From: Chromatocurvus sp046260215
GTDB taxonomy: Bacteria; Pseudomonadota; Gammaproteobacteria; Pseudomonadales; Halieaceae
Assembly (NCBI GenBank): GCA_046260215.1
Contig: JBHEPQ010000062.1
Span: 1-20,132 of the forward strand
DNA length: 20,132 nt
Direction of reading: 5' to 3'
Position numbers and translations under genes: made by a program. Shown here piece after piece: positions 1 to 7,601 of this stretch. The number at the start of each line of letters is the position of its first letter. Position 1 is the stretch's first letter. A model generated the notes under the pieces. The model saw nothing but the letters and a program-made list of their open reading frames with translations. It did not search any database and was not told where the DNA came from.

Positions 1-2023
1 CATCCTTGGGCGTGGCACCCTCGGGCACGTGAATATGGATATCGTGCTGGTCGTGGTAGTTCGCGGGGATGCCGAGCATCTGCGACCGGCTGCGTACAAC
101 GGTACCGGCGGCCTGTATTGATTCCTGCATGATGTCGCCGAGGGAGCCGGTCTTGACGTAGCGGCCTTTCCCCGCCACGGCAGCCGCCTCGATGGTCAGC
201 AACTCCCCACCTACGGACGTCCACGCCAGCCCCGTCACCTGGCCGATCTTGTTCTCTTCCTCGGCAATTCCGAAGTTGTACTTGCGTACCCCGATAAGAT
301 CTTCGAGGTCATCCGGCTTTACGGTTTTGCCACTGCTCGCTTCACCGGTGGCGATGGCCTTGACCATCTTGCGGCAGACCTTGGCGATCTCCCGTTCCAG
401 CGAGCGCACACCCGCCTCCCGGGTGTAGTAGCGAATGATGTCGGTAACGGTCTCGGCCGCGAGTGCCACCTCGTCTTTTTTCAGTCCATTCAGTCTGGTC
501 TGCTTGGGTACCAGGTAACGCTGCGCAATGTTGAGCTTTTCATCTTCGGTATATCCTGGAATTCGTATGACTTCCATGCGGTCGAGTAGCGGCGTGGGTA
601 TGTTCATCGTGTTGGAGGTACACACAAACATAACGTCCGACAGATCGTAATCGACCTCGAGGTAGTGATCGTTAAACGCGTGATTCTGCTCAGGATCAAG
701 CACTTCGAGCATCGCCGAGGCGGGATCGCCGCGATGATCCATGCCCATCTTGTCGACCTCGTCAAGCAGAAAGAGCGGGTTGCGAACGCCGGCCTTGGCC
801 ATTTTCTGCACAAGCTTTCCCGGCATCGAGCCGATATAAGTTCGCCGATGGCCGCGGATTTCAGCCTCGTCGCGCACGCCACCGAGAGACATACGCACAA
901 ATTTACGATTGGTGGCGCGTGCCAGCGACTCTCCCAGGGAGGTCTTGCCGACCCCTGGCGGACCGACCAGGCAGAGTACCGGCCCCTTGAGCTTTCGTAC
1001 CCGTTTCTGTACCGCCAGATACTCGAGAATGCGCTCTTTAACTTCCTCGAGGCCGTAATGGTCTTTCTCGAGGATGTCGCTGGCACGCTTGAGATCGTGT
1101 TTGACCTTGCTGCGTTTAGACCAGGGCACGCTGGCCATCCAGTCTATGTAGCTGCGTACGACCGACGCCTCGGCCGACATAGGCGACATCATCTTCAGCT
1201 TGCTCAGCTCGCCGAGGGCCTTTTCCCGTGCCTCTTCCGGCATCTTCGCTTCGTGAATACGCGCCTCGAGGTCGTCGGCCTCGTTGGGCACCTCGTCCAT
1301 ATCGCCAAGTTCTTTCTGGATGGCTTTCATCTGCTCATTGAGATAGTACTCTCGCTGGCTCTTTTCCATCTGTTTTTTGACTCGCCCACGGATGCGTTTC
1401 TCCACCTGAAACAGGTCTATTTCGGCCTCCATGAGCCCCATCAGATGCTCCAGACGCTGCTCGACGTCGGCGATTTCCAGAATTCGCTGTTTTTCTTCCA
1501 GGTCGACACCCATATGGGCGGCTATGGTGTCGGCCAGGCGACCGGGGTCATCGATGCCTGACAGCGATGTCAGCACTTCCGCGGGTACCTTCTTGCTCAG
1601 GTTGACATACTTTTCGAACTGGCTCGCGGTCGATCGCAGCAGGCCCTCACCCTCCGGTTCTGCGGGCTCGGCGCTTTCTATCTCGCGTACACCGGCGATC
1701 GCAAACGGACCGTCATCGTTGATGAAATCCACGGCCGCGCGGTAGCCGCCTTCCACGAGGCCCTTGATGGTGCCGTCGGGAAGCTTCAGGAGCTGAAGAA
1801 TGCTCGACACCGTGCCGACCTGATAGATATCGTCCACACCCGGATTATCATCAGAGGCGTTACGCTGTGCGACGAGTAGCACCTGCTTATCGTTCGCCAT
1901 CGCCTCCTCGAGAGCGTCGATGGACTTTTCCCTGCCGACAAACAGCGGCAGAACCATGTGCGGGTAGATAACCACATCGCGCAGCGGTAGCAGTGGCAGT
2001 TCGGTTACGCTGGGATCACCCAT
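1..2023 (-). CDS. lon: ATP-dependent protease Lon, partial (C-terminus beyond window)
   Basis: Lon is a cytoplasmic homohexameric AAA+ serine protease that degrades misfolded and regulatory proteins. The frame is open for 674 codons from the ATG at 2023, which has a GGAG Shine-Dalgarno 6 nt upstream. The N-terminal substrate-binding domain opens with ELPLLPLRDVVIYP. Walker A GPPGVGKT is at residues 354-361 and the Walker B acids are D421-E422 (LLDEVDKM). The last readable residues are HVPEGATPKD, the start of the protease active-site loop. By alignment with E. coli Lon the catalytic Ser is expected near residue 677, about three codons past the window edge, with the catalytic Lys further on. 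So roughly 110 C-terminal residues are missing here because of the cut, not because of a mutation. It is the last gene of tig-clpP-clpX-lon but is separated from clpX by 103 bp carrying its own heat-shock-like promoter. Confidence 0.97.
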   Translation of the reverse strand, partial: MGDPSVTELPLLPLRDVVIYPHMVLPLFVGREKSIDALEEAMANDKQVLLVAQRNASDDNPGVDDIYQVGTVSSILQLLKLPDGTIKGLVEGGYRAAVDFINDDGPFAIAGVREIESAEPAEPEGEGLLRSTASQFEKYVNLSKKVPAEVLTSLSGIDDPGRLADTIAAHMGVDLEEKQRILEIADVEQRLEHLMGLMEAEIDLFQVEKRIRGRVKKQMEKSQREYYLNEQMKAIQKELGDMDEVPNEADDLEARIHEAKMPEEAREKALGELSKLKMMSPMSAEASVVRSYIDWMASVPWSKRSKVKHDLKRASDILEKDHYGLEEVKERILEYLAVQKRVRKLKGPVLCLVGPPGVGKTSLGESLARATNRKFVRMSLGGVRDEAEIRGHRRTYIGSMPGKLVQKMAKAGVRNPLFLLDEVDKMGMDHRGDPASAMLEVLDPEQNHAFNDHYLEVDYDLSDVMFVCTSNTMNIPTPLLDRMEVIRIPGYTEDEKLNIAQRYLVPKQTRLNGLKKDEVALAAETVTDIIRYYTREAGVRSLEREIAKVCRKMVKAIATGEASSGKTVKPDDLEDLIGVRKYNFGIAEEENKIGQVTGLAWTSVGGELLTIEAAAVAGKGRYVKTGSLGDIMQESIQAAGTVVRSRSQMLGIPANYHDQHDIHIHVPEGATPKD

Positions 2024-2055
2024 AACTTTCTCCGGGATAGCATTCATTGTTTCTG

Positions 2056-2083
2056 AAGTGGGGCCGGCCTGCAGGAATGCAAG
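2056..2083 (-). promoter_or_regulatory. Candidate sigma-32 (heat-shock) promoter of lon
   Basis: Read on the minus strand, CTTGCAT (2077-2083) is followed after 13 bp by CCCCACTT (2056-2063). The E. coli sigma-32 consensus is about CTTGAAA, 13-14 bp, CCCCATNT. The predicted transcript would start near 2049 and give a leader of about 25 nt before the lon ATG. Heat-shock control of lon is well known in enterics. Its presence here is inferred from motif match and position. Confidence 0.55.
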
Positions 2084-2126
2084 GCGGCCGTGATGCCTGA
2101 AGGCTGGCCAGCGCCGAACGGCGCCG

Positions 2127-3416
2127 CTAGTCTTCGGTAGATGCAGCCCGTGCAGGCTCGCTGTTCTGGTATACAAGCAGTGGCGCCGAATCGCCACGTA
2201 TGACGGATTCATCAATCACGACTTTCGCAACATCGTCGCGTGACGGAATGTTGTACATCGAGTCGAGAAGAACGCCTTCCAGGATGGAACGCAGGCCCCG
2301 GGCACCGGTCTTGCGCTCCATCGCCCGTTCAGCGATTGCGCGCAGTCCGTCGTCCCGAAAATCAACCTCGACTCCCTCCATCTCAAACAGCTTGCTGTAC
2401 TGCCTGGTGAGAGAGTTCTTTGGCTCCGTCAGAATCTGCATGAGCGCGGCGACATTCAGCTCCTCAAGGGTTGCGATGACCGGCAGGCGCCCGACGAACT
2501 CGGGAATGAGACCGTACTGCACCAGATCGTCGGGCTCGAGTTCGAACAACAGTTCTCCCATGTTTGCCGCATTGTCCTTGCTCTTGACCTCGGCACCAAA
2601 ACCGATCCCGCCCTTCTCGGACCGATTGCGGATCACTTTGTCGAGCCCCGCGAATGCACCACCACAGATAAACAGAATGTTGGCGGTATCCACCTGCAGA
2701 AACTCCTGCTGCGGATGCTTGCGTCCACCCTGCGGCGGTACTGATGCAACCGTGCCCTCAATCAGCTTAAGCAGTGCCTGCTGCACGCCTTCACCGGACA
2801 CATCGCGGGTGATCGACGGGTTATCCGACTTGCGGGAAATCTTGTCGATCTCATCGATGTAGACAATCCCCACCTGAGCCTTGTCGACATCATAGTCACA
2901 CTTCTGCAGCAGTTTCTGAATAATGTTCTCGACGTCTTCACCAACATAGCCCGCTTCGGTCAGCGTGGTCGCGTCGGCTATCGTGAACGGGACATCAAGC
3001 AGTCTGGCGAGCGTTTCGGCAAGCAGGGTCTTGCCCGACCCTGTGGGCCCGACTAATAGAATGTTGCTCTTGCCGAGTTCGACGTCTTCCCCGCGGGATG
3101 TGCCATAGCGCAGGCGCTTGTAGTGGTTGTATACCGCCACCGAGAGCACCTTCTTGGCACGTTGCTGGCCGATTACGTACTCATCGAGGATATTGTTGAT
3201 TTCCTGCGGTACCGGCAGCTTGTCCTGCTTGTCGTCGGCACTCGCCTCCTGCACTTCCTCGCGAATGATGTCGTTGCACAAATCGACGCACTCATCGCAG
3301 ATGAATACCGATGGTCCTGCGATAAGCTTGCGAACTTCGTGCTGGCTTTTACCACAGAAAGAGCAATACAGAAGTTTGCCGCTGTCGTCTCCGGATCCGG
3401 AGGATTCCTTACTCAT
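2127..3416 (-). CDS. clpX: ATP-dependent Clp protease ATP-binding subunit ClpX
   Basis: ClpX is a AAA+ unfoldase that recognises substrates (for example ssrA-tagged proteins) and feeds them into the ClpP chamber. The 429-residue protein has full family length. The N-terminal zinc-binding domain has C18, C21, C40 and C43 (CSFC...CDEC). Walker A GPTGSGKT is at 123-130 and Walker B IVYIDEID at 184-191 or one residue either side. The GYVGEDVE pore-loop is near 156-163, the RKH loop near 231-233, and the IGF tripeptide that docks on ClpP is at 270-272. The start is fixed by the conserved N-terminus, and a weak GGCGGA Shine-Dalgarno sits just before the ATG. It lies 83 bp downstream of clpP in the same direction, the usual clpP-clpX pairing. 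Confidence 0.98.
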   Translation of the reverse strand: MSKESSGSGDDSGKLLYCSFCGKSQHEVRKLIAGPSVFICDECVDLCNDIIREEVQEASADDKQDKLPVPQEINNILDEYVIGQQRAKKVLSVAVYNHYKRLRYGTSRGEDVELGKSNILLVGPTGSGKTLLAETLARLLDVPFTIADATTLTEAGYVGEDVENIIQKLLQKCDYDVDKAQVGIVYIDEIDKISRKSDNPSITRDVSGEGVQQALLKLIEGTVASVPPQGGRKHPQQEFLQVDTANILFICGGAFAGLDKVIRNRSEKGGIGFGAEVKSKDNAANMGELLFELEPDDLVQYGLIPEFVGRLPVIATLEELNVAALMQILTEPKNSLTRQYSKLFEMEGVEVDFRDDGLRAIAERAMERKTGARGLRSILEGVLLDSMYNIPSRDDVAKVVIDESVIRGDSAPLLVYQNSEPARAASTED

Positions 3417-3499
3417 TTATCCGCCTTTGTCCACGTGCTGGATGTGTATCTCTTCACCCTAGGTTGAGGTTTTTCCCCGCGCTTTGCAAGTTTGAGCGC

Positions 3500-4138
3500 T
3501 CAGGCCGCGTCGGCATCACGGGAAGTGACGACCGCATCGACGAGCCCGTATTCACGGCTTTCATCAGCGCTCATGAACCGATCCCGCTCCGTATCGCGTT
3601 GAATAGTCTCCAGCGGCTGCCCGGTGTGCTCTGCCATGAGCTGGTTCAAACGCTCCCGGATTAGCAGAATCTCCCGGGCGTGAATTTCTATATCGCTGGC
3701 CTGTCCCTGGGTGCCACCCATCGGCTGATGGATCATGCTCCGCGCATTGGGCAGTATGAAACGCTTGCCCTTGGCACCGCCACCGAGAAGGAACGCGCCC
3801 ATGGATGCAGCCTGCCCGATGCACATGGTGCTGACGTCGGGCTTTATGAACTGCATGGTGTCGTAGATGGACAGCCCGGCCGTTACCGAGCCCCCTGGCG
3901 AGTTGATATACAGATGCACGTCCTTGTCAGGGTTTTCCGACTCGAGGAACAGAAGCTGCGCCACGATAAGATTGGCCATGTGGTCGTCAACCGCGCCCAC
4001 CAGAAAGATTACGCGCTCTTTGAGAAGGCGGGAGTAGATATCGTAGGAACGTTCACCCCGGGCGGTCTGCTCCACCACCATGGGAATGAGGCCGATGTTA
4101 GTAATTGTTTCTACGGTTGCAGCTGAATCTTGCGACAT
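3500..4138 (-). CDS. clpP: ATP-dependent Clp protease proteolytic subunit ClpP
   Basis: ClpP is a tetradecameric serine protease working with ClpX in the cytoplasm. I place the start at the ATG at 4138 (MSQDSAATV), giving 212 residues. It has an AGGA Shine-Dalgarno about 9 nt upstream. A longer open frame to 4246 would run into the tig stop region and lacks homology. The catalytic triad is visible: S112 in GQAASMGAFLL, H137 in SMIHQPMGG, and D186 in RDTERDRFM. These numbers are one off those of the E. coli precursor. The short N-terminal segment is probably removed autocatalytically, as known for the family. It lies 59 bp downstream of tig, with a GC-rich inverted repeat between them. Confidence 0.98.
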   Translation of the reverse strand: MSQDSAATVETITNIGLIPMVVEQTARGERSYDIYSRLLKERVIFLVGAVDDHMANLIVAQLLFLESENPDKDVHLYINSPGGSVTAGLSIYDTMQFIKPDVSTMCIGQAASMGAFLLGGGAKGKRFILPNARSMIHQPMGGTQGQASDIEIHAREILLIRERLNQLMAEHTGQPLETIQRDTERDRFMSADESREYGLVDAVVTSRDADAA

Positions 4139-4156
4139 GTCGACTTGTCCTTGGCG

Positions 4157-4177
4157 GGTCCGGGGTTTTTCCGGACC
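4157..4177. other. Inverted repeat between tig and clpP
   Basis: GGTCCGG (4157-4163) and CCGGACC (4171-4177) form a perfect 7-bp stem with a 7-nt loop. There is no T-tract on the minus strand after it, so it is not a convincing terminator. It may act as an mRNA stability or processing element in the tig-clpP transcript. Confidence 0.45.
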
Positions 4178-4197
4178 GGGTTGATTTGAGCCCGTAA

Positions 4198-5523
4198 TCA
4201 GGCGTTGGCCTGCTGGCCCTGGCTTATGGCTTCCTGGTAGGAGCAAGGCTGCTCCGTTATCTCTGCCTTATCCAGCAGCTTTTCCACGACCTGATCTTCC
4301 AGCACCTTGGACTCTACGTTTGCGAGCTGCTCCTGGTTTGCGTAATACCAGTTGATCACTTCTTCTGGATCCTGGTAAGTCGATGCCATTTCCTCGATCT
4401 CGGCCCGGACACGCCCGGCATCCGCCTGGACGCCCAGTTTATTGATCAGCTCTGACAACAGCAGTCCAAGCTTCACCCGGCGCTCTGCGCGCTCACTGAA
4501 CATCTCGTCGGGAAGCAGAGACTCGAGGTCAAGATCCTGCCCTGCCGCGCCACCGAACTGCTGGAACATCTGCTGTCGCAGCGTGCCGACCTCCTGCTTG
4601 ATCAGCGCACTGGGTATCTCGAGGTCCGCATGGGCGTCGAGCAGGGCATCCATCACCTGTTGCTTGACTTTTGCCTCAACGGCATTGCGCAGTTCCCGCT
4701 CCATGTTCTCGGCCACTTCCTGGCGGAAAGCCTGTTCATCATTCCCTTCAACGCCATAACTGGCAAACAGCTCCTCGTTCAATGGCGCGAGCTGCAGTGC
4801 CTTAACCTCTTTCAGCGTGACCACGAACTCGACGGCAGCCCCCTGGAGCTCTTCTGCCTGGTAGTCTTCGGGGAAGGTCAGCGCCAGCGTCTTTTCATCG
4901 CCCGCCTGCATGCCGACAATGCCCTCTTCAAACCCCGGAATCATGCGGCCCGATCCGAGCTCGAGCTCGGCATCCCGGTCGCTTCCACCATCGAACTCCT
5001 CGCCGTCACGGGTGCCGGTGTAATCGATGATCACCTTGTCCCCGGTCTCCGCTGCGCGCTCCACAGTCTCCCAGCTGCCCTGCTGTTTTCGGAATACCTC
5101 AATGATCGTATCGACATCCTCACCAGATACATCTGCCGCCGGTTTCTCTACGTTGAAGCCTTCCACGTCCTTGATCTGGATCTCCGGAAACACTTCGAAG
5201 GTGGCGACGTATTCGAGGTCGTGGCCGGCATCGATACTGCGAGCCTCGATTGCAGGCTGACCGGCGGGTCGCAGATTCTCCTGCGCGACCGCATCCTGGA
5301 AGGTCTGGCTCATGACTTCTCCCAGGACTTCCTGCCTGACGCCTGCGCCAAAGCGTTGACGCATAACCTTCAAGGGTATCTTGCCAGGCCTGAAGCCGGG
5401 TAGTTTTACGTTCTTGACGGCCTGCTTGAGCCGGTTGTCAACCTCGAGATCGACTCGCTCCGCTGGTACGCCCACCGTTAGACGACGCTCAAGGCCCGAC
5501 GTCGTTTCTATAGAGACCTGCAT
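4198..5523 (-). CDS. tig: Trigger factor (ribosome-associated chaperone / peptidyl-prolyl isomerase)
   Basis: Trigger factor binds ribosomal protein L23 at the tunnel exit and shields nascent chains. The protein has 441 residues (E. coli 432). The N-terminal ribosome-binding domain carries the signature GFRPGKIP at 43-50. A FKBP-type PPIase domain follows at about 150-245 (DKVIIDYTGTRDGEEFDGG, IPGFEEGIVGM, TLALTFPEDY). A helical C-terminal chaperone domain runs to the end. The start ATG at 5523 has a GAGG Shine-Dalgarno 7 nt upstream. tig leads the tig-clpP-clpX-lon block, so chaperone and proteases may be made together. A stem-loop sits 18 nt before the start codon. Confidence 0.98.
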   Translation of the reverse strand: MQVSIETTSGLERRLTVGVPAERVDLEVDNRLKQAVKNVKLPGFRPGKIPLKVMRQRFGAGVRQEVLGEVMSQTFQDAVAQENLRPAGQPAIEARSIDAGHDLEYVATFEVFPEIQIKDVEGFNVEKPAADVSGEDVDTIIEVFRKQQGSWETVERAAETGDKVIIDYTGTRDGEEFDGGSDRDAELELGSGRMIPGFEEGIVGMQAGDEKTLALTFPEDYQAEELQGAAVEFVVTLKEVKALQLAPLNEELFASYGVEGNDEQAFRQEVAENMERELRNAVEAKVKQQVMDALLDAHADLEIPSALIKQEVGTLRQQMFQQFGGAAGQDLDLESLLPDEMFSERAERRVKLGLLLSELINKLGVQADAGRVRAEIEEMASTYQDPEEVINWYYANQEQLANVESKVLEDQVVEKLLDKAEITEQPCSYQEAISQGQQANA

Positions 5524-5541
5524 GGCGTTTCCTCACATAAA

Positions 5542-5569
5542 GCGAGCAGGGTATCGCAGGCCTGCTCGC
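5542..5569 (-). terminator. Strong stem-loop between tRNA-Leu and tig
   Basis: GCGAGCAGG (5542-5550) and CCTGCTCGC (5561-5569) form a perfect 9-bp stem with a 10-nt loop. On the minus strand it is followed by TTTATG, only a short U-run. It could be a weak terminator or 3' end for the tRNA-Leu transcript, or a protective hairpin at the 5' end of the tig mRNA. It stops just short of the tig Shine-Dalgarno. Confidence 0.5.
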
Positions 5570-5608
5570 TGTTGTCTGGCCGCGGCTGACGCGGCCTGCT
5601 TCTGATGA

Positions 5609-5693
<85 letters not shown>

Positions 5694-5887
5694 TTGATTC
5701 GCTGCCGCCATGCTTCAGCACGTACCGCCACTGGTGGATCCCCGACCTGACGATCGCGAAGACATTGTGTCAGACAGAACTGAATTGTTGACCGGCAGGT
5801 ACTTTTTCAAGGCCCAAGAGTCTGCCACAAGGCGGGTATGCGTTCAACCGGATTCTCTTGCTACAGGTTTGTCCGGGATGCGCATTC

Positions 5888-6955
5888 TCAATCGGTCAGG
5901 CAGGCCGGATCAAACGCGTAATCACCGCAAAGCCAGGCCACAACCTCCCGCGCCGCCGGTGTGCCAAGCCCGCCGTAGTCACGCAACAGTCTGTCTCCCT
6001 GGCCCGCGAGCAGGTCTTCGCGGGTATGCCGGAGAAACAGCGCGGCATCCCGATGCAGCCGGGCACTGGTGGATGGGCCGAGTGTCGCAGACAGCCAGGC
6101 AGGGACATCCAGCGCCGGGTTGTACAGCCCGGCCAGGCCGGCTACCGCGGGCAGGCTCAACCAGGGCTGGTTCATGCCATTGCATAGATGTCCGCGGGTC
6201 ACATCGCGCAGGCCGGCAGCATCGCGTGCCGGTGGCGCAGATAGATACAGATGACGGGAGCGTATGGCACCGTCATTGACCGGGTAGTTGTCCCACAGCG
6301 TTACCGGCCGCCCCACGCGATCATTGATCGTGTACAGGTCGGATCTCTGCAGTTGCTCAGCACACACCCGGTTTCCCGTCCAGAACAGGTCGACGGCGTG
6401 GGGCAGCGCGTCCCCCAGTTCTGTCCAGTAGCCCGGCGGGCGCCGGCCAAACACGCGTTCAAGCACCGGATCGTCGGAGTAGTAAGTGGGACAGACCAGG
6501 AGGCGATCGGCCTGGCTCCACTCGAGGCAATCGGCGACGATATCGGCCTGCCGCGCCGCCAGATCCACTTGATCACCCGGCATGTCATCGAAGAGCAGTG
6601 CCAACACTGGTGCTTCCAGAGCGTTCAGGTGTTCTATCTTTTTACGCAGGCGCTGTCTCTGCCCTGCACTGTAGTCTGCGTACAGTGAGAAGGGCGACAG
6701 GCCGACACCGAAAGCCACGCCCGCTGAACGATAGATGTCAGCGAGTTCGAACAGGGATTGCCATTGTGCGGCGGGCCAGTGCGACGTCCAGGAGCGGCGC
6801 AGGTACGGATCGGCTTTTGGTGCGTAGAGGTAACAATTAAGACCGAGGTCGGCAAGCCAGTCCGCATATAGCGCCCTCGCCGCTGCCGGCCAGGGCCTGC
6901 CATAAAAACCTTCGATGACTCCACGCAGTGGGAGGCTGGCGGGGCTGGCAATCAT
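5888..6955 (-). CDS. GH84-family beta-N-acetylglucosaminidase (O-GlcNAcase-like), cytoplasmic
   Basis: The 355-residue protein matches the catalytic (NAGidase) domain of glycoside hydrolase family 84, which removes beta-linked N-acetylglucosamine by substrate-assisted catalysis. Family hallmarks run in order: GVIEGFYGRPW (12-22), YAPKADPY (44-51), LFDDMPGD (121-128) with the catalytic Asp pair D123-D124, CPTYYSDD (155-162), WTGNRVC (192-198), LWDNYPVND (220-228) and the Asn-rich HLCNGMNQP (256-264). There is no signal peptide or transmembrane segment and no extra carbohydrate-binding or acetyltransferase domain, so a cytoplasmic enzyme is inferred. The ATG at 6955 is the only possible start: an in-frame TAG lies two codons upstream, and no Shine-Dalgarno is visible. 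The natural substrate is unknown; candidates are GlcNAc-modified protein, chito-oligosaccharide or recycled wall sugars. It stands alone, divergent from a candidate small RNA. Confidence 0.9.
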   Translation of the reverse strand: MIASPASLPLRGVIEGFYGRPWPAAARALYADWLADLGLNCYLYAPKADPYLRRSWTSHWPAAQWQSLFELADIYRSAGVAFGVGLSPFSLYADYSAGQRQRLRKKIEHLNALEAPVLALLFDDMPGDQVDLAARQADIVADCLEWSQADRLLVCPTYYSDDPVLERVFGRRPPGYWTELGDALPHAVDLFWTGNRVCAEQLQRSDLYTINDRVGRPVTLWDNYPVNDGAIRSRHLYLSAPPARDAAGLRDVTRGHLCNGMNQPWLSLPAVAGLAGLYNPALDVPAWLSATLGPSTSARLHRDAALFLRHTREDLLAGQGDRLLRDYGGLGTPAAREVVAWLCGDYAFDPACLTD

Positions 6956-6971
6956 CGACTAGATATTCGTT

Positions 6972-6999
6972 TTGATTTCTAAAAAATAGTTTATATAAC
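6972..6999 (+). promoter_or_regulatory. Candidate sigma-70 promoter for the plus-strand small RNA
   Basis: TTGATT (6972-6977), a 16-bp spacer and TATAAC (6994-6999) sit in a very AT-rich stretch. Predicted start is near 7006. A second possible -10, TATGCT at 7004-7009, would move the start about 10 nt downstream. The same interval must hold the minus-strand promoter of the GH84 gene, whose start codon is at 6955. Confidence 0.45.
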
Positions 7000-7005
7000 T
7001 AAATA

Positions 7006-7192
7006 TGCTATTTTTTGGTGCAAAACGCATGGAAAAATGGCGCATTTCAGCGATACTCTAAGAGAGGTCTGGAAGCCCCTCGGGGTTCTGGCCTCCGGGT
7101 CGATAGCCAGTGACCCTGTGAAGGGAGAAATTCCTTTATGTTTCACTCCTAATGGTCTTGTTGGGCTCCTTTTTGGGGGCCCATTTTTTTTT
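7006..7192 (+). ncRNA. Candidate structured small RNA with intrinsic terminator (family not recognised)
   Basis: The interval has no convincing protein on either strand but folds well on the plus strand. Hairpin 1 (7064-7095) pairs GAGGTC with GGCCTC and has an inner C-rich/G-rich stem capped by CTCG. Hairpin 2 (7097-7116) pairs GGGTC with GACCC. Hairpin 3 (7118-7146) pairs GTGAA with TTCAC and has an inner GGGA/TTCC stem capped by a GAAA tetraloop. Hairpin 4 is the terminator at 7163-7192. A promoter-like sequence precedes it. No plus-strand gene follows the terminator, so it is not a riboswitch for a downstream gene; a stand-alone RNA of about 185-190 nt is inferred. I compared it mentally with 6S, 4.5S, tmRNA, GcvB and Csr/Rsm RNAs and did not recognise it. 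The 5' end is uncertain. Confidence 0.55.
7163..7192 (+). terminator. Strong rho-independent terminator (plus strand)
   Basis: GGGCTCC (7163-7169) pairs with GGGGCCC (7176-7182) with one G-U pair and a 6-nt loop, followed by A and nine T residues (7184-7192). The direction is unambiguous because the T-tract lies only on the plus-strand side. It lies about 60 bp from the convergent pilZ stop codon. There is no coding gene on the plus strand for it to terminate, which is the main argument for a small RNA here. Confidence 0.85.
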
Positions 7193-7250
7193 AAAAAAAA
7201 TATAACAATCAGTATCTTAAGACTCTTTATTCATTCAATTTCCAGTTTAT

Positions 7251-7601
7251 CTACATCGTGTGCGTCGGCTTATCCGATTTCAGGGCTCCCGCAAGATGTT
7301 CTTCAATCTTCGCATTCGCCGCTGTGTCCTGTTCCGAAAACTGAACACCAATGCCCGCCGTTCGATTACCCTGGGCCCCCCTGGGGGTTACCCAGACCAC
7401 CCGCCCCGCAATGGGTATTTTTTCCGGCTCCTCCATGAGCGTGAGCAGCATGAAGACCTCATCGCCAATATCGTAGCTTTTGTTGGTGGGTACAAAGAGC
7501 CCGCCGTTCTTCACGAATGGCATGTAGGCCGAATAAAGCACGGCCTTGTCCTTGATGGTGAGTGACAGAATTCCCTGACGGCTGTTTTGTTGCTCGTTCA
7601 C
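7251..7601 (-). CDS. pilZ: Type IV pilus assembly protein PilZ (non-c-di-GMP-binding type)
   Basis: The 116-residue protein resembles PilZ of Pseudomonas and Xanthomonas, which acts with the PilB ATPase in pilus assembly and twitching. The core reads LSLTIKDKAVLYSAYMPFV, then GGLFVPTN, then GDEVFMLLTLMEEPEKIPIAGRV, VVWVTPRGAQGN and AGIGVQF. The RxxxR c-di-GMP motif of canonical PilZ domains is absent from the N-terminus, as is typical for this namesake subfamily. The start is GTG at 7601: an in-frame TGA lies closely upstream and the next ATG in another frame is only a six-codon ORF. The Shine-Dalgarno is poor, so translational coupling is possible. It follows holB by 41 bp and is the last gene of the cluster. 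The usual next gene, tatD, is missing here. Confidence 0.93.
   Translation of the reverse strand: MNEQQNSRQGILSLTIKDKAVLYSAYMPFVKNGGLFVPTNKSYDIGDEVFMLLTLMEEPEKIPIAGRVVWVTPRGAQGNRTAGIGVQFSEQDTAANAKIEEHLAGALKSDKPTHTM

Noticed and set aside
665..1561. 298-codon plus-strand open frame inside lon
   Set aside because: Lon is continuous and well conserved on the opposite strand here; the frame is a shadow.
2102..2132. GC-rich hairpin after clpX as a terminator
   Set aside because: A stem of about six pairs can form, but no T-tract follows on the minus strand.
4630..5403. 257-codon plus-strand open frame inside tig
   Set aside because: Antisense to trigger factor with no Shine-Dalgarno or family resemblance.
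7064..7095. Resemblance of GAGGTCTGGAAG to the 4.5S/SRP RNA core
   Set aside because: The conserved GGAAGG...AGCA loop and long flanking helix of SRP RNA are missing; only a short chance match.
7037..7438. 133-codon plus-strand open frame starting in the small-RNA region
   Set aside because: It runs straight through the strong terminator (its residues there come from the T-tract) and then antisense to pilZ. The proline-rich end is a shadow.
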